From: an uncultured Anaerolineales bacterium
GTDB lineage: Bacteria > Chloroflexota > Anaerolineae > Anaerolineales > Villigracilaceae
Direction: 5' to 3'
Length of the DNA: 52,093 bases
NCBI GenBank assembly: GCA_903884265.1
Contig: CAISEG010000056.1
Location: forward strand, 1-52,093
The translations under genes were made by a program, and so were the position numbers. Under the pieces are notes generated by a model. That model saw nothing but the letters and a program-made list of their open reading frames with translations, made no database searches and was not told where the DNA came from. Positions 16,774 through 26,323 of this stretch are shown one piece after another (positions within the stretch are counted from its first letter, which is position 1; each line of letters opens with the position of its first letter).

Positions 16774-18041
16774 GGGGTTGGGGTGACTTTGGGAGTCGCC
16801 GAAGGATGCACGGAGGGTGTTCCCAGGCTCTGCGCACAAAGTTGCTGAACATAATTCGCATTGTAAGCAGCATCGGGATCATTCGGGACCGCAGTTAAAA
16901 GATGCTGTGTAATAGGCAAGGCATCGCCACAACGGTTGTTATTTGCCAGAAGAATGGCGTAAACATAGAAATATTGGGCGATACGTGCGTCTCCACCTAT
17001 CAGAGGCTGGGGCTGGACAATCTGGCCATTTACATCCGTTCCACCATTGATCGCCAGAGAAAGTTGAATTATGGCATTGGGCCAATCCATCGACTTGTAA
17101 AGCATATATCCCCAGTTGCCGCGCAAATATGGATCGGTGGGATCGTTCCCAACTGCACTCTCTGCGTACTGGGCAGCCTTGCCATATTCACCGATGGAGG
17201 CCAGGGCGCGCGAACTATAAAGGGATGGACGGGTATCGGAAGGATTATAAGTATTGGCAAGCGTGTATTGCTGTAGGGCAAGGTCGATCACTCCCAACCC
17301 CTTATAAGCTACACCGAGCTCCAGGTGGATCTCCGAAATATTCGGGTTAATCTGAATGGCGAGAAGATATTCCTGGACGGCTTGCTCTGCGTTATCAGTA
17401 AGGTGGAGAATATATGCGCGCGCCCAGTGGGCTTCCAGGCTGTTGGGAGCCAATGTGACCGCAGCTTGAGAGGCTTCGATGGCAACCGTGATCGGGTCGA
17501 CGTATGGGCCGGCATTATTTTCATACATCTGGCCATACAGGAAAGCCTTGTAAGCCTGGATATTTCCATTGGTGGGGTCCAGTCGCAAAGCTTCCGTCAT
17601 AGAAGTATCTGCCGCAACATAGTCACCCTTATTGGTCAGCGCCCAAGCGCGTATGGCATGTGCCATCGAGTTGTTGGGATTGAGCAGAAGGGAATTTTCG
17701 GCATTGACCAGCGCCTCATCATACTTCCCAGCAAAAATCTGGACACGTGCCAGGTCAATATAAATAGAAGGGTCATCCGGTTTAATACGGATGGCTTCCA
17801 AATAGGTATCAATCGATTGAAGTAATTTACCATTATTAAATAAGCTCTCCGCATCTGTGACGTAAGACTCGGGGTCACGGGTGGCTGTTGAAGTCGCCAT
17901 GAACGGGGTTTGGGCGGTTGGTAGAATGAATCGATCTACGTAAGAGACAATGGCAATCAGAATCACTACGATCGCAACAAAGAACCAATTGATGCGGGGG
18001 CGCCGTTGGCGCATGTTCCATTTAGAACCTCGGAGATACAT
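16770..18041 (-). CDS. TPR-repeat protein with N-terminal TM and T/P-rich C-terminal tail (copy 1)
   Basis: INWFFVAIVVILIAIVSYV; LFNNGKLLQSIDTYLEAIRIKPDDPSIYIDLARVQIF; tail GTPSVHPSATPKVTPTP. Confidence 0.8.
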   Translation of the reverse strand: MYLRGSKWNMRQRRPRINWFFVAIVVILIAIVSYVDRFILPTAQTPFMATSTATRDPESYVTDAESLFNNGKLLQSIDTYLEAIRIKPDDPSIYIDLARVQIFAGKYDEALVNAENSLLLNPNNSMAHAIRAWALTNKGDYVAADTSMTEALRLDPTNGNIQAYKAFLYGQMYENNAGPYVDPITVAIEASQAAVTLAPNSLEAHWARAYILHLTDNAEQAVQEYLLAIQINPNISEIHLELGVAYKGLGVIDLALQQYTLANTYNPSDTRPSLYSSRALASIGEYGKAAQYAESAVGNDPTDPYLRGNWGYMLYKSMDWPNAIIQLSLAINGGTDVNGQIVQPQPLIGGDARIAQYFYVYAILLANNNRCGDALPITQHLLTAVPNDPDAAYNANYVQQLCAQSLGTPSVHPSATPKVTPTP

Positions 18042-18292
18042 TCAATCATCTTACCATCCTATATAAATGGGCGTCAATCCCTGCCCCAAGCCTCTCACGA
18101 AATTCTTATCGTCAACGTACTTTTCGTAAAAAAGCACAGATTTCACCAATAACATAGAAAATAACCAAAGAATTTCCGAGAATTCTCCTGAAGGTATATC
18201 GAGACTGCCTTGCTCCACAAGCCCGGATGCCAGGGTGAATAAACAAATTTCGGCAACCCGGACTTTAAGGGTTCCATTTCCATGCAAAACTC

Positions 18293-18321
18293 TTGTCAGA
18301 CAACCCGCTTGCGACTAGAAT
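18293..18321 (+). promoter_or_regulatory. trmD promoter (TTGTCA-N17-TAGAAT) abutting the start codon
   Basis: -10 ends 6 nt before the trmD ATG; no SD in the gap. Confidence 0.55.
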
Positions 18322-18327
18322 TGGATC

Positions 18328-19068
18328 ATGGAGTTCGACGTATTCACGCTGCTCCCAGAAGTATTCCCCCCCTATCTCAATAGTAGTATTTTGAATCGTG
18401 CAAGCGAGCACGGTTTGATCGACGTGCGCATCCACAACATCCGCGACTGGGCTACCGACAAACACCACGTCACCGACGACGAACCATACGGCGGTGGAGG
18501 CGGGATGGTGATGAAAGTCGAACCGGTCTTCGCCGCGGTTGAAAGCGTGCTCGGACCTGAAGCCGGCTGCCCGATCATTTTACTTACCCCCCAGGGACGC
18601 GTATTCAGTCAAAAAATAGCAATGGAATTAGTTCGGAACGCGCACCTGGCCCTGATCTGTGGCCGCTATGAAGGCGTGGACGAGCGTATCCGTGAACACC
18701 TGGTCACGGACGAAATCTCCATCGGTGATTACGTTCTGACAGGCGGCGAGCTCCCGGCGCTGATCCTGATCGATGCCATTTCCCGTCTCATCCCCGGCGT
18801 ACTCGGGGATCCAGACGGCGCGATGGATGACTCACATGCCACCGGCCTGCTCGAATACCCGCATTACACCCGTCCGGCAGAATTTCGCGGATGGGATGTA
18901 CCCGAAATCCTCCTTTCTGGCGACCACGCTAAAATACAAAAATGGCGCCGCGAGCAGTCGCTGCGGCGAACCCTCAAGCGTCGACCGGATCTTTTGGAAA
19001 GTGCCCCCCTAAGTGAAATGGACCGCAAGGTCCTAAAAAAAATCGAAGGAGAAGGAGGCAATTCATGA
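18328..19068 (+). CDS. trmD: tRNA (guanine-N1)-methyltransferase TrmD
   Basis: [57 protein letters not shown]. Confidence 0.97.
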   Translation: MEFDVFTLLPEVFPPYLNSSILNRASEHGLIDVRIHNIRDWATDKHHVTDDEPYGGGGGMVMKVEPVFAAVESVLGPEAGCPIILLTPQGRVFSQKIAMELVRNAHLALICGRYEGVDERIREHLVTDEISIGDYVLTGGELPALILIDAISRLIPGVLGDPDGAMDDSHATGLLEYPHYTRPAEFRGWDVPEILLSGDHAKIQKWRREQSLRRTLKRRPDLLESAPLSEMDRKVLKKIEGEGGNS

Positions 19069-20312
19069 AGTTTAAATACGGTAAGATTTTTTTGCTTGGT
19101 TTCGGGTTCTTTGGTGTGAGCGTCATCTGGAGCGTATATAACGCTTTCGTTCCGTTGTTCCTGGCAAACAAGTTCCATTTCGCTCCCTGGCTGATCGGTT
19201 TCTTTATGACCCTCGATAACCTAGCAGCACTTTTCATCCAGCCTCCAGTTGGGGCTTGGTCCGACCGCCTGCGGACAAAGATCGGGCGGCGTATGCCATT
19301 CATCTTGATCGGAGCCCCTATCGGGGCAATCGCTTTTGGTCTGATCCCGATCGCTGCCGTTCCAACCCTGTTCGTAGCATGCACCAGCACACTCTTGCTC
19401 AGCATGGCGTTCTGGCGGACGCCCGTAGTGGCCCTGATGCCCGACATCACGCCATCGCAATACCGTTCGCAGGCCAACGGTATCATTAACCTGATGGGAG
19501 GGATCGGCACCATTATCGCATCGCTGGTGGGAAGCACCCTGTATGAAATCAATGTCAACTTCCCCTTCTGGATGGGGTCAGCACTGGTCATCGTGGCTGC
19601 GCTGATGGTCTTCATTTTCATTAAAGAGCCAAAGCAATATGATGCTGCCGAGAAAGAACCAAACATGTTTGAGAGCCTGAAGGAATTAGCCCAGGACAAA
19701 GACAAAAGCGGTCTGCGCATCCTCCTGGCAATCTTTTTCTGGTTCCTGGCTTATACCGGCATCGAGGCGTTCCTCACCCTGTATGCCACCAAACAACTGG
19801 GCATCCCTGAAGGGGATGCCGGGCGCATGATGGGACACATTGGTATTTTCTTTGTCCTGTTTGCACTGGTTGCAGGCTTCCTTGGCAGCCGTATCGGCAG
19901 GCGGATCACCATCTCCATCGGCATTGTCGCGATGGCTGCATTAATCCTGGCAATTGCCGTGTTGCCAGCTGGACTCCTTTCCACCACGTTGACAAAGCTG
20001 CCTATGCTGGGAACCATCCGGGTGATCAACCTATTCCTGATGGGAGCAGGCATTGCCTGGTCTTTCATCAATATCAACTCCCTGCCGATGGTTGTGGATC
20101 TGACTACGGCAGCGCGCGTCGGTACTTTCACCGGTCTTTACTATCTCTTTTCCACACTCTCGGCTATTGTGGGACCGAATCTAAATGGCTGGATCGTCCA
20201 GTTAACCGGCAGCAACTACAACATGATGATGTTCGTGAGTCCTGCCTTCCTGGTGGTGGCACTTGTGCTGATGCTGGGTGTCCGCCGGGGTGAGGCGAAT
20301 GTCGCTTCGTGA
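19065..20312 (+). CDS. MFS transporter (GPH/SLC45-like sugar transporter type)
   Basis: 12-TM pattern; [34 protein letters not shown] overlap with trmD. Confidence 0.82.
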   Translation: MKFKYGKIFLLGFGFFGVSVIWSVYNAFVPLFLANKFHFAPWLIGFFMTLDNLAALFIQPPVGAWSDRLRTKIGRRMPFILIGAPIGAIAFGLIPIAAVPTLFVACTSTLLLSMAFWRTPVVALMPDITPSQYRSQANGIINLMGGIGTIIASLVGSTLYEINVNFPFWMGSALVIVAALMVFIFIKEPKQYDAAEKEPNMFESLKELAQDKDKSGLRILLAIFFWFLAYTGIEAFLTLYATKQLGIPEGDAGRMMGHIGIFFVLFALVAGFLGSRIGRRITISIGIVAMAALILAIAVLPAGLLSTTLTKLPMLGTIRVINLFLMGAGIAWSFININSLPMVVDLTTAARVGTFTGLYYLFSTLSAIVGPNLNGWIVQLTGSNYNMMMFVSPAFLVVALVLMLGVRRGEANVAS

Positions 20313-20517
20313 CATTTGTCCAGCCGAATCGTGAGACCTGTTCTAGCCGTTTTTTATCAACAGGCTTGCGAAATGGGCAAAGAGGCTGTATACTACTTTT
20401 AACAGATGTATGAATTCTTTCGAGAGGAGGAGGTATAAGTCTGTATAAACAATTAACCCTTCTTCAAATCCGACCATCTGTAATTCATATTTTCCACTTT
20501 CAAGAGGAGAGGAACAA

Positions 20518-21585
20518 ATGAAGAAACTGTACTTAGTAATTGCTGTTTTGGTCATGGCCGCCATGCTTGTCCCGGCCTGCACCCCCACAGCTCCCGATTG
20601 CACCAAGCCCGAGGTTTTTTGCGTTGGCCTGGTGACGGATGTGGGCAAGGTTGACGACAAGTCCTTCAACCAGACCGCCTGGGAAGGCGTGCAGCAGGCG
20701 AAGACCGATGGAGTTGCGAATTGGGTGCAATATATCGAGACCACTGACGCGAAAGACTACGACAAGAATATCGCCACCTTCGCGGATGCTGGTTACGACG
20801 AGATCGTCACTGTCGGTTTCAACCTGACTGAATCAACCTATACAGCCGCCAAGAAATACACAAGCATCATGTTCGTCGGCATCGACCAATTCCTATCTGC
20901 TGACGCCACACATCCAGAGTGGCCACTTGCCAACCTGGTCAGCATCTCCTACAACGAGGACCAATCCGGCTTCTTGGTGGGCGCCCTGGCCTCCATGATG
21001 TCTGCCTCGCACAAGATCGGCGCAGTTTGCGGTACCGATGCAGTTCCGCCCGTCTGGCGCTATGGCGAAGGCTACCGCGCTGGTGCAGCTTATGAAGATG
21101 CCAAGAATGGCACCACAACCGAGGTCTCCGTTGTATATCACAGCGATGTCGGCTTTGACAAGACCTTCACCGACCCGACATGGGGCGCTGATACGGCCAA
21201 CTCGATGATTGATAAGGGTGCGGATGCGATCTTCGGCTGCGGCGGCAAGACCGGCAACGGCGCCGTTGATGCGGCAGCTCAACGCAGTGTATATGCCATT
21301 GGCGTAGACACCGATCAATATTTCACCCTACCCGAGGCAGATGCCTGGCTGCTCACCAGCGCAATGAAACCGGAAACCGCACCTGTGGCAGCTGTAATCA
21401 AACTGACCAAGGACGGAACATTCCCGACCGGGGGTATCTACATGGGTCCTTCAGGCTATGCTCCGTATCATGACCAAGCCAGCAAGGTTTCGGCCACAAT
21501 TGATACGGAAATGAAGGCGATCCTGGCAGGCCTGTTGGATGGCTCGATCAAGACCAATGTGCCGCCTGTGAAACCCGCCCAGTAA
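20518..21585 (+). CDS. BMP-family (BmpA/TmpC) lipoprotein substrate-binding protein
   Basis: Lipobox LVPACT; VGLVTDVGKVDDKSFNQTAWEGVQQAK. Confidence 0.92.
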   Translation: MKKLYLVIAVLVMAAMLVPACTPTAPDCTKPEVFCVGLVTDVGKVDDKSFNQTAWEGVQQAKTDGVANWVQYIETTDAKDYDKNIATFADAGYDEIVTVGFNLTESTYTAAKKYTSIMFVGIDQFLSADATHPEWPLANLVSISYNEDQSGFLVGALASMMSASHKIGAVCGTDAVPPVWRYGEGYRAGAAYEDAKNGTTTEVSVVYHSDVGFDKTFTDPTWGADTANSMIDKGADAIFGCGGKTGNGAVDAAAQRSVYAIGVDTDQYFTLPEADAWLLTSAMKPETAPVAAVIKLTKDGTFPTGGIYMGPSGYAPYHDQASKVSATIDTEMKAILAGLLDGSIKTNVPPVKPAQ

Positions 21586-21610
21586 TCCGGAACCATAAAT
21601 AGATGAATGA

Positions 21611-21640
21611 TGTGGAAAGAGGAGAAATCCTCTTTCCACA
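21611..21640 (+). other. Intercistronic stem-loop between binding protein and permease genes
   Basis: TGTGGAAAGAGGA-GAAA-TCCTCTTTCCACA, 13-bp perfect arms. Confidence 0.75.
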
Positions 21641-21658
21641 ATTTATTCATGCCAGCAA

Positions 21659-21687
21659 TTTTGCATGGGAAAAACATCCATGCAAAA
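21659..21687 (+). other. Inverted repeat overlapping the permease start region
   Basis: TTTTGCATGG-GAAAAACAT-CCATGCAAAA, 10-bp arms, containing candidate start codons at 21665 and 21680. Confidence 0.5.
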
Positions 21688-22801
21688 TATCGATGGACAG
21701 ATACCCGTGAAAAAACTAAGAGATCTCCTTAATCCCTTGCTCGTACCATTGCTGGCAATTTTTACCGCAATGGTTGCTGGTGGAATTATTATTGCAATCG
21801 TTGGTGGAAATCCATTCGCCGCATATTGGGGGCTCGTGCAAGGCTCCTTTGGTTCTGCCGCTGCATTAAGTGAAACAGCCGTCTGGGCCACGCCCTATAT
21901 TTTTGCCGGCCTGGCGGTAGCTGTGGCTTTCAAAGGCGGATTGTTCAATATAGGTGCAGAAGGTCAATTAGCTTTTGGCGCAGTCATGGCAGCACTGATC
22001 GGGTACGCTCTGCCGGGCTGGCTGCATATTGATCTTCCGGCTTATATTCATATTCCTTTGACCGTTGGCCTGGGAATGCTGGCCGGAGCAATCTGGGCGG
22101 CCATCCCAGGGGCGCTGAAAGCGTACACCGGAGGGCATGAAGTCATCAATACCATCATGATGAACTATATCGCCCTCAACATCACCTCATTCCTACTAAA
22201 CGGTCCGATGAGGGATCCGGACCCATTGAACCTCTCCGCCCGTACACCCGAGATCGCAGCCAGTGCGCGTATTCCTACGATCTTTCCAGACCTGCGGGTC
22301 CATTGGGGGTTCGTACTCGCTTTACTTGTGGCAGTCATTATCTGGTGGCTTCTCTGGAAGACCACAATGGGGTTTGAAATCCGCACGGTCGGCGCTAACC
22401 CGGATGCGGCTAAATACGCCGGCATTAACGTAAAGCGGACCATTGTAATCACCATGGCAATCTCTGGAGCTTTGGCTGGCCTGGCGGGAGCAATCGAAGT
22501 CACTGCTCTCAACTATCGCCACGAACTCGGTTTTTCGGTTGGTTACGGTTTTGACTCCATTGCAATCGCCTTGTTGGGTAAAACAAACCCATTTGGGGTA
22601 GTTTTGGCTGCAATCCTGTTCGGAGCCATGCGCAATGGCGGCACCCGCATGCAATTCATGACCCAGATACCGGTTGACATTATCTCGGTGATACAAGGAT
22701 TGATCCTGTTGTTTGTCGCGGCAGATGCCATCATCCGGTTTATTTATCGTATACGCGTGCGTGAAGAACGTGTGGTCTTGACGCGCGGCTGGGGCGGCTA
22801 G
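21680..22801 (+). CDS. BMP-type nucleoside ABC transporter permease 1 (alternative start 21665)
   Basis: GGLFNIGAEGQLAFGAVMAALIGYALPGW; EVINTIMMNYIALNITSFLLNGPMRDP; BPD_transp_2 pattern. Confidence 0.9.
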   Translation: MQNIDGQIPVKKLRDLLNPLLVPLLAIFTAMVAGGIIIAIVGGNPFAAYWGLVQGSFGSAAALSETAVWATPYIFAGLAVAVAFKGGLFNIGAEGQLAFGAVMAALIGYALPGWLHIDLPAYIHIPLTVGLGMLAGAIWAAIPGALKAYTGGHEVINTIMMNYIALNITSFLLNGPMRDPDPLNLSARTPEIAASARIPTIFPDLRVHWGFVLALLVAVIIWWLLWKTTMGFEIRTVGANPDAAKYAGINVKRTIVITMAISGALAGLAGAIEVTALNYRHELGFSVGYGFDSIAIALLGKTNPFGVVLAAILFGAMRNGGTRMQFMTQIPVDIISVIQGLILLFVAADAIIRFIYRIRVREERVVLTRGWGG

Positions 22802-22809
22802 GAGGAAGC

Positions 22810-23880
22810 ATGGATTGGCGACGTTTTGCAATCATTGCGTTAGTGATCGTTATCATGTTTGGGACTGTTGTAGTGGTCGGCATCTCCCAGAACTCCCCCC
22901 TGGTCATCATCACCAGCATGCTGGCCACCACCATTGCCGTGGCCACTCCGCTGACGCTCGGGGCGCTCTCCGGTATCTACTGCGAACGGTCGGGAGTAGT
23001 GAACATTGGAATCGAAGGGATGATGCTCGGAGCAGCTTTCTTTGGTTGGCTGGCGTCGATATACATGAATACCGTCTTCCATCAGGTTCCGATGTTGAGC
23101 CTGCTTACAGGGGTATTCGTTGCAGTCCTGACCGGTGGCCTGTTTGCTTTGCTGCATGCCGTTCTGTCGATCACCTTCAAAGTGGATCAGATCATCGGCG
23201 GAACCGTGATCAACATTCTGGCTACGGGTATTACCGGTTTCCTCAACCGGCAGATGTTCTTTGGGTCTGGTAGTGTCTTTGGCGGTACGGTACCGCATTC
23301 CCCGGGTGTCCTGCCAAGTATCCATATCCCCCTGCTGGCAGATATCCCTGTCTTTGGGCGCATTTTCCAGCAACAGCCCATCACCCTGTCTGCGTTAGCC
23401 TTGGTCGTCATAACCCATTTTGTATTATTCCATACCCGCTGGGGGCTGCGGACACGTGCCGTTGGCGAGCACCCGAGGGCAGCCGATACTGTCGGAATTA
23501 ATGTAATCCGCATGCGCTATCTAAACGTAATAATCGGTGGTTTTATGGCAGGCTTGGGAGGGGCATATTTCACGCTCGAATCCATTTCATCTTTTGAGCC
23601 AATGATGACGAATGGCCGCGGTTTCATCGCCCTGGCTGCCATGATATTTGGCAACTGGACGCCTTTCGGAGCCTGGGCAGCGGCTCTCGTTTTCGGCGCG
23701 GCCCAAGCCCTGCAAATCAACCTGCAATTCTTCAGGGAATTGATCCCGCCATCATTGGCAATCCTGCAGAACTCTTATGTGGTTGGCCTGGCTCCCTATA
23801 TTTTAACCATGCTGATCCTGACCGGCTTGATCGGCAAGACCATTGCACCTGCGGCTGACGGAAAGCCTTACGAGAAATAG
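22810..23880 (+). CDS. BMP-type nucleoside ABC transporter permease 2
   Basis: LTLGALSGIYCERSGVVNIGIEGMMLGAAFFGWLAS; BPD_transp_2 pattern. Confidence 0.9.
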   Translation: MDWRRFAIIALVIVIMFGTVVVVGISQNSPLVIITSMLATTIAVATPLTLGALSGIYCERSGVVNIGIEGMMLGAAFFGWLASIYMNTVFHQVPMLSLLTGVFVAVLTGGLFALLHAVLSITFKVDQIIGGTVINILATGITGFLNRQMFFGSGSVFGGTVPHSPGVLPSIHIPLLADIPVFGRIFQQQPITLSALALVVITHFVLFHTRWGLRTRAVGEHPRAADTVGINVIRMRYLNVIIGGFMAGLGGAYFTLESISSFEPMMTNGRGFIALAAMIFGNWTPFGAWAAALVFGAAQALQINLQFFRELIPPSLAILQNSYVVGLAPYILTMLILTGLIGKTIAPAADGKPYEK

Positions 23881-23889
23881 GAGAACGAT

Positions 23890-25416
23890 ATGGCAACCAA
23901 CGATATTGTTCTCGAAGCCAAAGGTATTACCAAGCATTTCCCCGGTGTGCTTGCCAATGACCACGTCGATTTCGACCTGCATAAAGGAGAAATCCATGCC
24001 CTGCTCGGCGAAAATGGCGCTGGGAAAACCACATTAATGAATATCCTGTATGGACTGTATCTCCCCGATTCCGGTGAAATTCAGGTCGATGGAAAACCCG
24101 CTGTAATCCACACCCCGAAGGACTCCATTACTCTGGGGATCGGGATGGTCCATCAGCACTTTATGCTCATCCCGGTCTTCACTGTAGCTGAAAACATTAT
24201 GTTGGGGGACGAAATAGTCCGGAATAAAATAGTACTCGATCAAAAGGCAGTTGCCAAACGGGTGCGAGACCTCTCGCACCAATACGGTCTGGAAATCAAC
24301 CCCGAAACCCTAGTCAGCCAGTTACCGGTGGGCGTGCAACAGCGTGTGGAAATCGTCAAAGCCCTCTACCGCAACGCACATATTTTGATCCTGGACGAGC
24401 CAACAGCCGTCCTTACCCCCCAGGAAGCAGACGAACTCTTCGTGATTATGCACGAACTGACCAAACGCGGCGTCTCGATCATCTTCATCACCCATAAACT
24501 TAAGGAAGTGCTGGCCGTCGCAGACCGGATCACGGTCATGCGGGACGGTAAGGTCGTCGGGACAGCGAAGCCAAAAGAAACAGACGAAGCTAAACTGGCC
24601 TCAATGATGGTCGGGCGCGAAGTCATCCTGAAGGTGGATAAGGACCCGGCCAAGCCTGGTAATGAAATCTTAAAGGTGGACGGGTTGAAAGTGCACGACA
24701 TCCGCGGTCTGGAAGTTGTGCGCGATGTCTCGTTCCATGTGCTTGCCGGAGAAGTTCTGGGTATCGCCGGAGTGCAAGGGAACGGGCAGACGGAGTTGGT
24801 GGAGGCTTTGACCGGCTTGAGGTCCATGGCAGGCGGTAAGATGTGGTTTTCCGGGAAGGATATGACCGGCAAGCCGCCGCGTCCCATCACTGAGACCGGC
24901 ATGGCCCATATTCCTGAAGACCGGCAAAGGCACGGCCTGGTACTCGGTTACACCGTGGCAGATAATATGGTCCTTAACACCTATTACCTGCCACCTTTTG
25001 GTGTGCACAACATGCTTCAACCTGCAGCAATAGACTCCAATGCGCGCAAACTGATCGAAGATTACGATGTACGCACGCCCTCCCCTTATGTTCCGGTGGG
25101 AAAACTCTCCGGCGGCAATCAGCAGAAAGTGATCGTTGCACGCGAACTTAGCCATCCGGTCAAACTCCTGGTCGCCAACCAACCAACACGCGGCCTGGAT
25201 GTAGGTTCGATCGAATATATCCACAAAGAGATCATTGTGATGCGCGACCGTGGTGTAGCCGTCCTGCTGGTCTCGGCTGAACTGGATGAGATCATGGCGC
25301 TCTCTGACCGGATCGCGGTCATGTACCGTGGCCAGATCGTTGCCACAGTGGATGCGGCAAAAGTAACCCGCGAACAACTCGGCCTCTGGATGGCCGGCGC
25401 CCACCCGGAAGAATAA
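23890..25416 (+). CDS. BMP-type nucleoside ABC transporter ATP-binding protein (tandem ABC domains)
   Basis: GENGAGKTTLMNILYGLYLPDSG; LSGGNQQKVIVARELSHPVKLLVANQPTRGLDVGSIEYIH. Confidence 0.95.
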   Translation: MATNDIVLEAKGITKHFPGVLANDHVDFDLHKGEIHALLGENGAGKTTLMNILYGLYLPDSGEIQVDGKPAVIHTPKDSITLGIGMVHQHFMLIPVFTVAENIMLGDEIVRNKIVLDQKAVAKRVRDLSHQYGLEINPETLVSQLPVGVQQRVEIVKALYRNAHILILDEPTAVLTPQEADELFVIMHELTKRGVSIIFITHKLKEVLAVADRITVMRDGKVVGTAKPKETDEAKLASMMVGREVILKVDKDPAKPGNEILKVDGLKVHDIRGLEVVRDVSFHVLAGEVLGIAGVQGNGQTELVEALTGLRSMAGGKMWFSGKDMTGKPPRPITETGMAHIPEDRQRHGLVLGYTVADNMVLNTYYLPPFGVHNMLQPAAIDSNARKLIEDYDVRTPSPYVPVGKLSGGNQQKVIVARELSHPVKLLVANQPTRGLDVGSIEYIHKEIIVMRDRGVAVLLVSAELDEIMALSDRIAVMYRGQIVATVDAAKVTREQLGLWMAGAHPEE

Positions 25417-25440
25417 CTGGTTTCTTTATTAACATTGCGA

Positions 25441-25473
25441 CGGGGCGGCCGGCGGACCGCCCCGTTGCTTTTT
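25441..25473 (+). terminator. Terminator of the ABC transporter operon
   Basis: CGGGGCGG...CCGCCCCG then TTGCTTTTT. Confidence 0.8.
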
Positions 25474-25628
25474 AAAGTATATATGTCTGTCCCAGCGCTC
25501 TAATCGATTCTGTTATAATGAAAAAAGCCTGCATGCTGTCAGACATATCCCGTGCCCCTTCGAGAACCGGGACTACCTCGCTGAAACCGAGACTACAACG
25601 AAAGTAGAAGATTAGTAAGGAGAAAATA

Positions 25629-26312
25629 ATGTCACGTATTATTAAACTTACCTGGCTCTGGATGGCCTTTATCCTGTTAGGGTTGACCGCTTGCGGTGGA
25701 GCAACACCGACCACCGACCCATCGCTGGCCTTTACTAAAATTTGGGAGACCGTTGCGGTGGCACAAACCTCAACCGCCCTGGCAGCCTCCCCTACCCCAA
25801 GCATGACCTATACTCCGGCGATCAGCCTGACCTCGCAACCTACCAACACACCTCTGATCACCAACACCCTCCTGCCTGGCGTTCCATCTGCGACTGCTTT
25901 TACCATCTCAACACCCGTAAGCACCCGTTCGACAACCAATGCCTGTGACAATGCCAATTTTGTCAGCGATGTCACCATCCCCGACGGGAGCGAAGTGGCG
26001 GCTGGCTCAACATTTGTTAAAACATGGAAGTTCAAGAACATCGGTCCGTGCACGTGGTTGACCAGTTATGACCTCGTTTACAGTTACGTTTCCGACTCGG
26101 GCAAGGATGGTGTTTTCAAACCCCCCGCGCGGGTCGATTTTCCAAATAAAGTCTTACCAGGAGAAGAAGTTGAAATTTCGGTCACTTTGACCGCTCCAAC
26201 AAAAGCAGCAGCCTACCAGGTTGTTTTTGTCCTACAGAATGATAAAGGCTACAATATTCCCCTAGTCAATGAAAACAGCTACGAATTCTACGTGCTTTTT
26301 GTGGTTAAATAA
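25629..26312 (+). CDS. Lipoprotein with NBR1/FW Ig-like domain
   Basis: Lipobox LGLTACGG; T/P linker; FVSDVTIPDGSEVAAGSTFVKTWKFKNIGPCTWLTSYDLVY...PGEEVEISVTLTAPTKAAAYQVVFVLQNDKG. Confidence 0.85.
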   Translation: MSRIIKLTWLWMAFILLGLTACGGATPTTDPSLAFTKIWETVAVAQTSTALAASPTPSMTYTPAISLTSQPTNTPLITNTLLPGVPSATAFTISTPVSTRSTTNACDNANFVSDVTIPDGSEVAAGSTFVKTWKFKNIGPCTWLTSYDLVYSYVSDSGKDGVFKPPARVDFPNKVLPGEEVEISVTLTAPTKAAAYQVVFVLQNDKGYNIPLVNENSYEFYVLFVVK

Positions 26313-26323
26313 CCCTTGACCCA

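Noticed and set aside
18051-18287. 78-aa minus-strand ORF in the TPR-trmD intergenic region
   Set aside because: No SD, no recognisable family and it overlaps promoter-like DNA; insufficient evidence for coding
18974-19720. 248-aa minus-strand ORF antisense to the MFS gene
   Set aside because: Shadow ORF over a coupled trmD-MFS unit
20425-20460. GAGAGGAGGAGG strong SD-like tract upstream of the BMP lipoprotein
   Set aside because: No start codon at a usable distance and no ORF follows; treated as incidental purine-rich sequence
24670-25404. 244-aa minus-strand ORF antisense to the ABC ATPase
   Set aside because: Shadow ORF; the ATPase frame has all Walker/signature motifs
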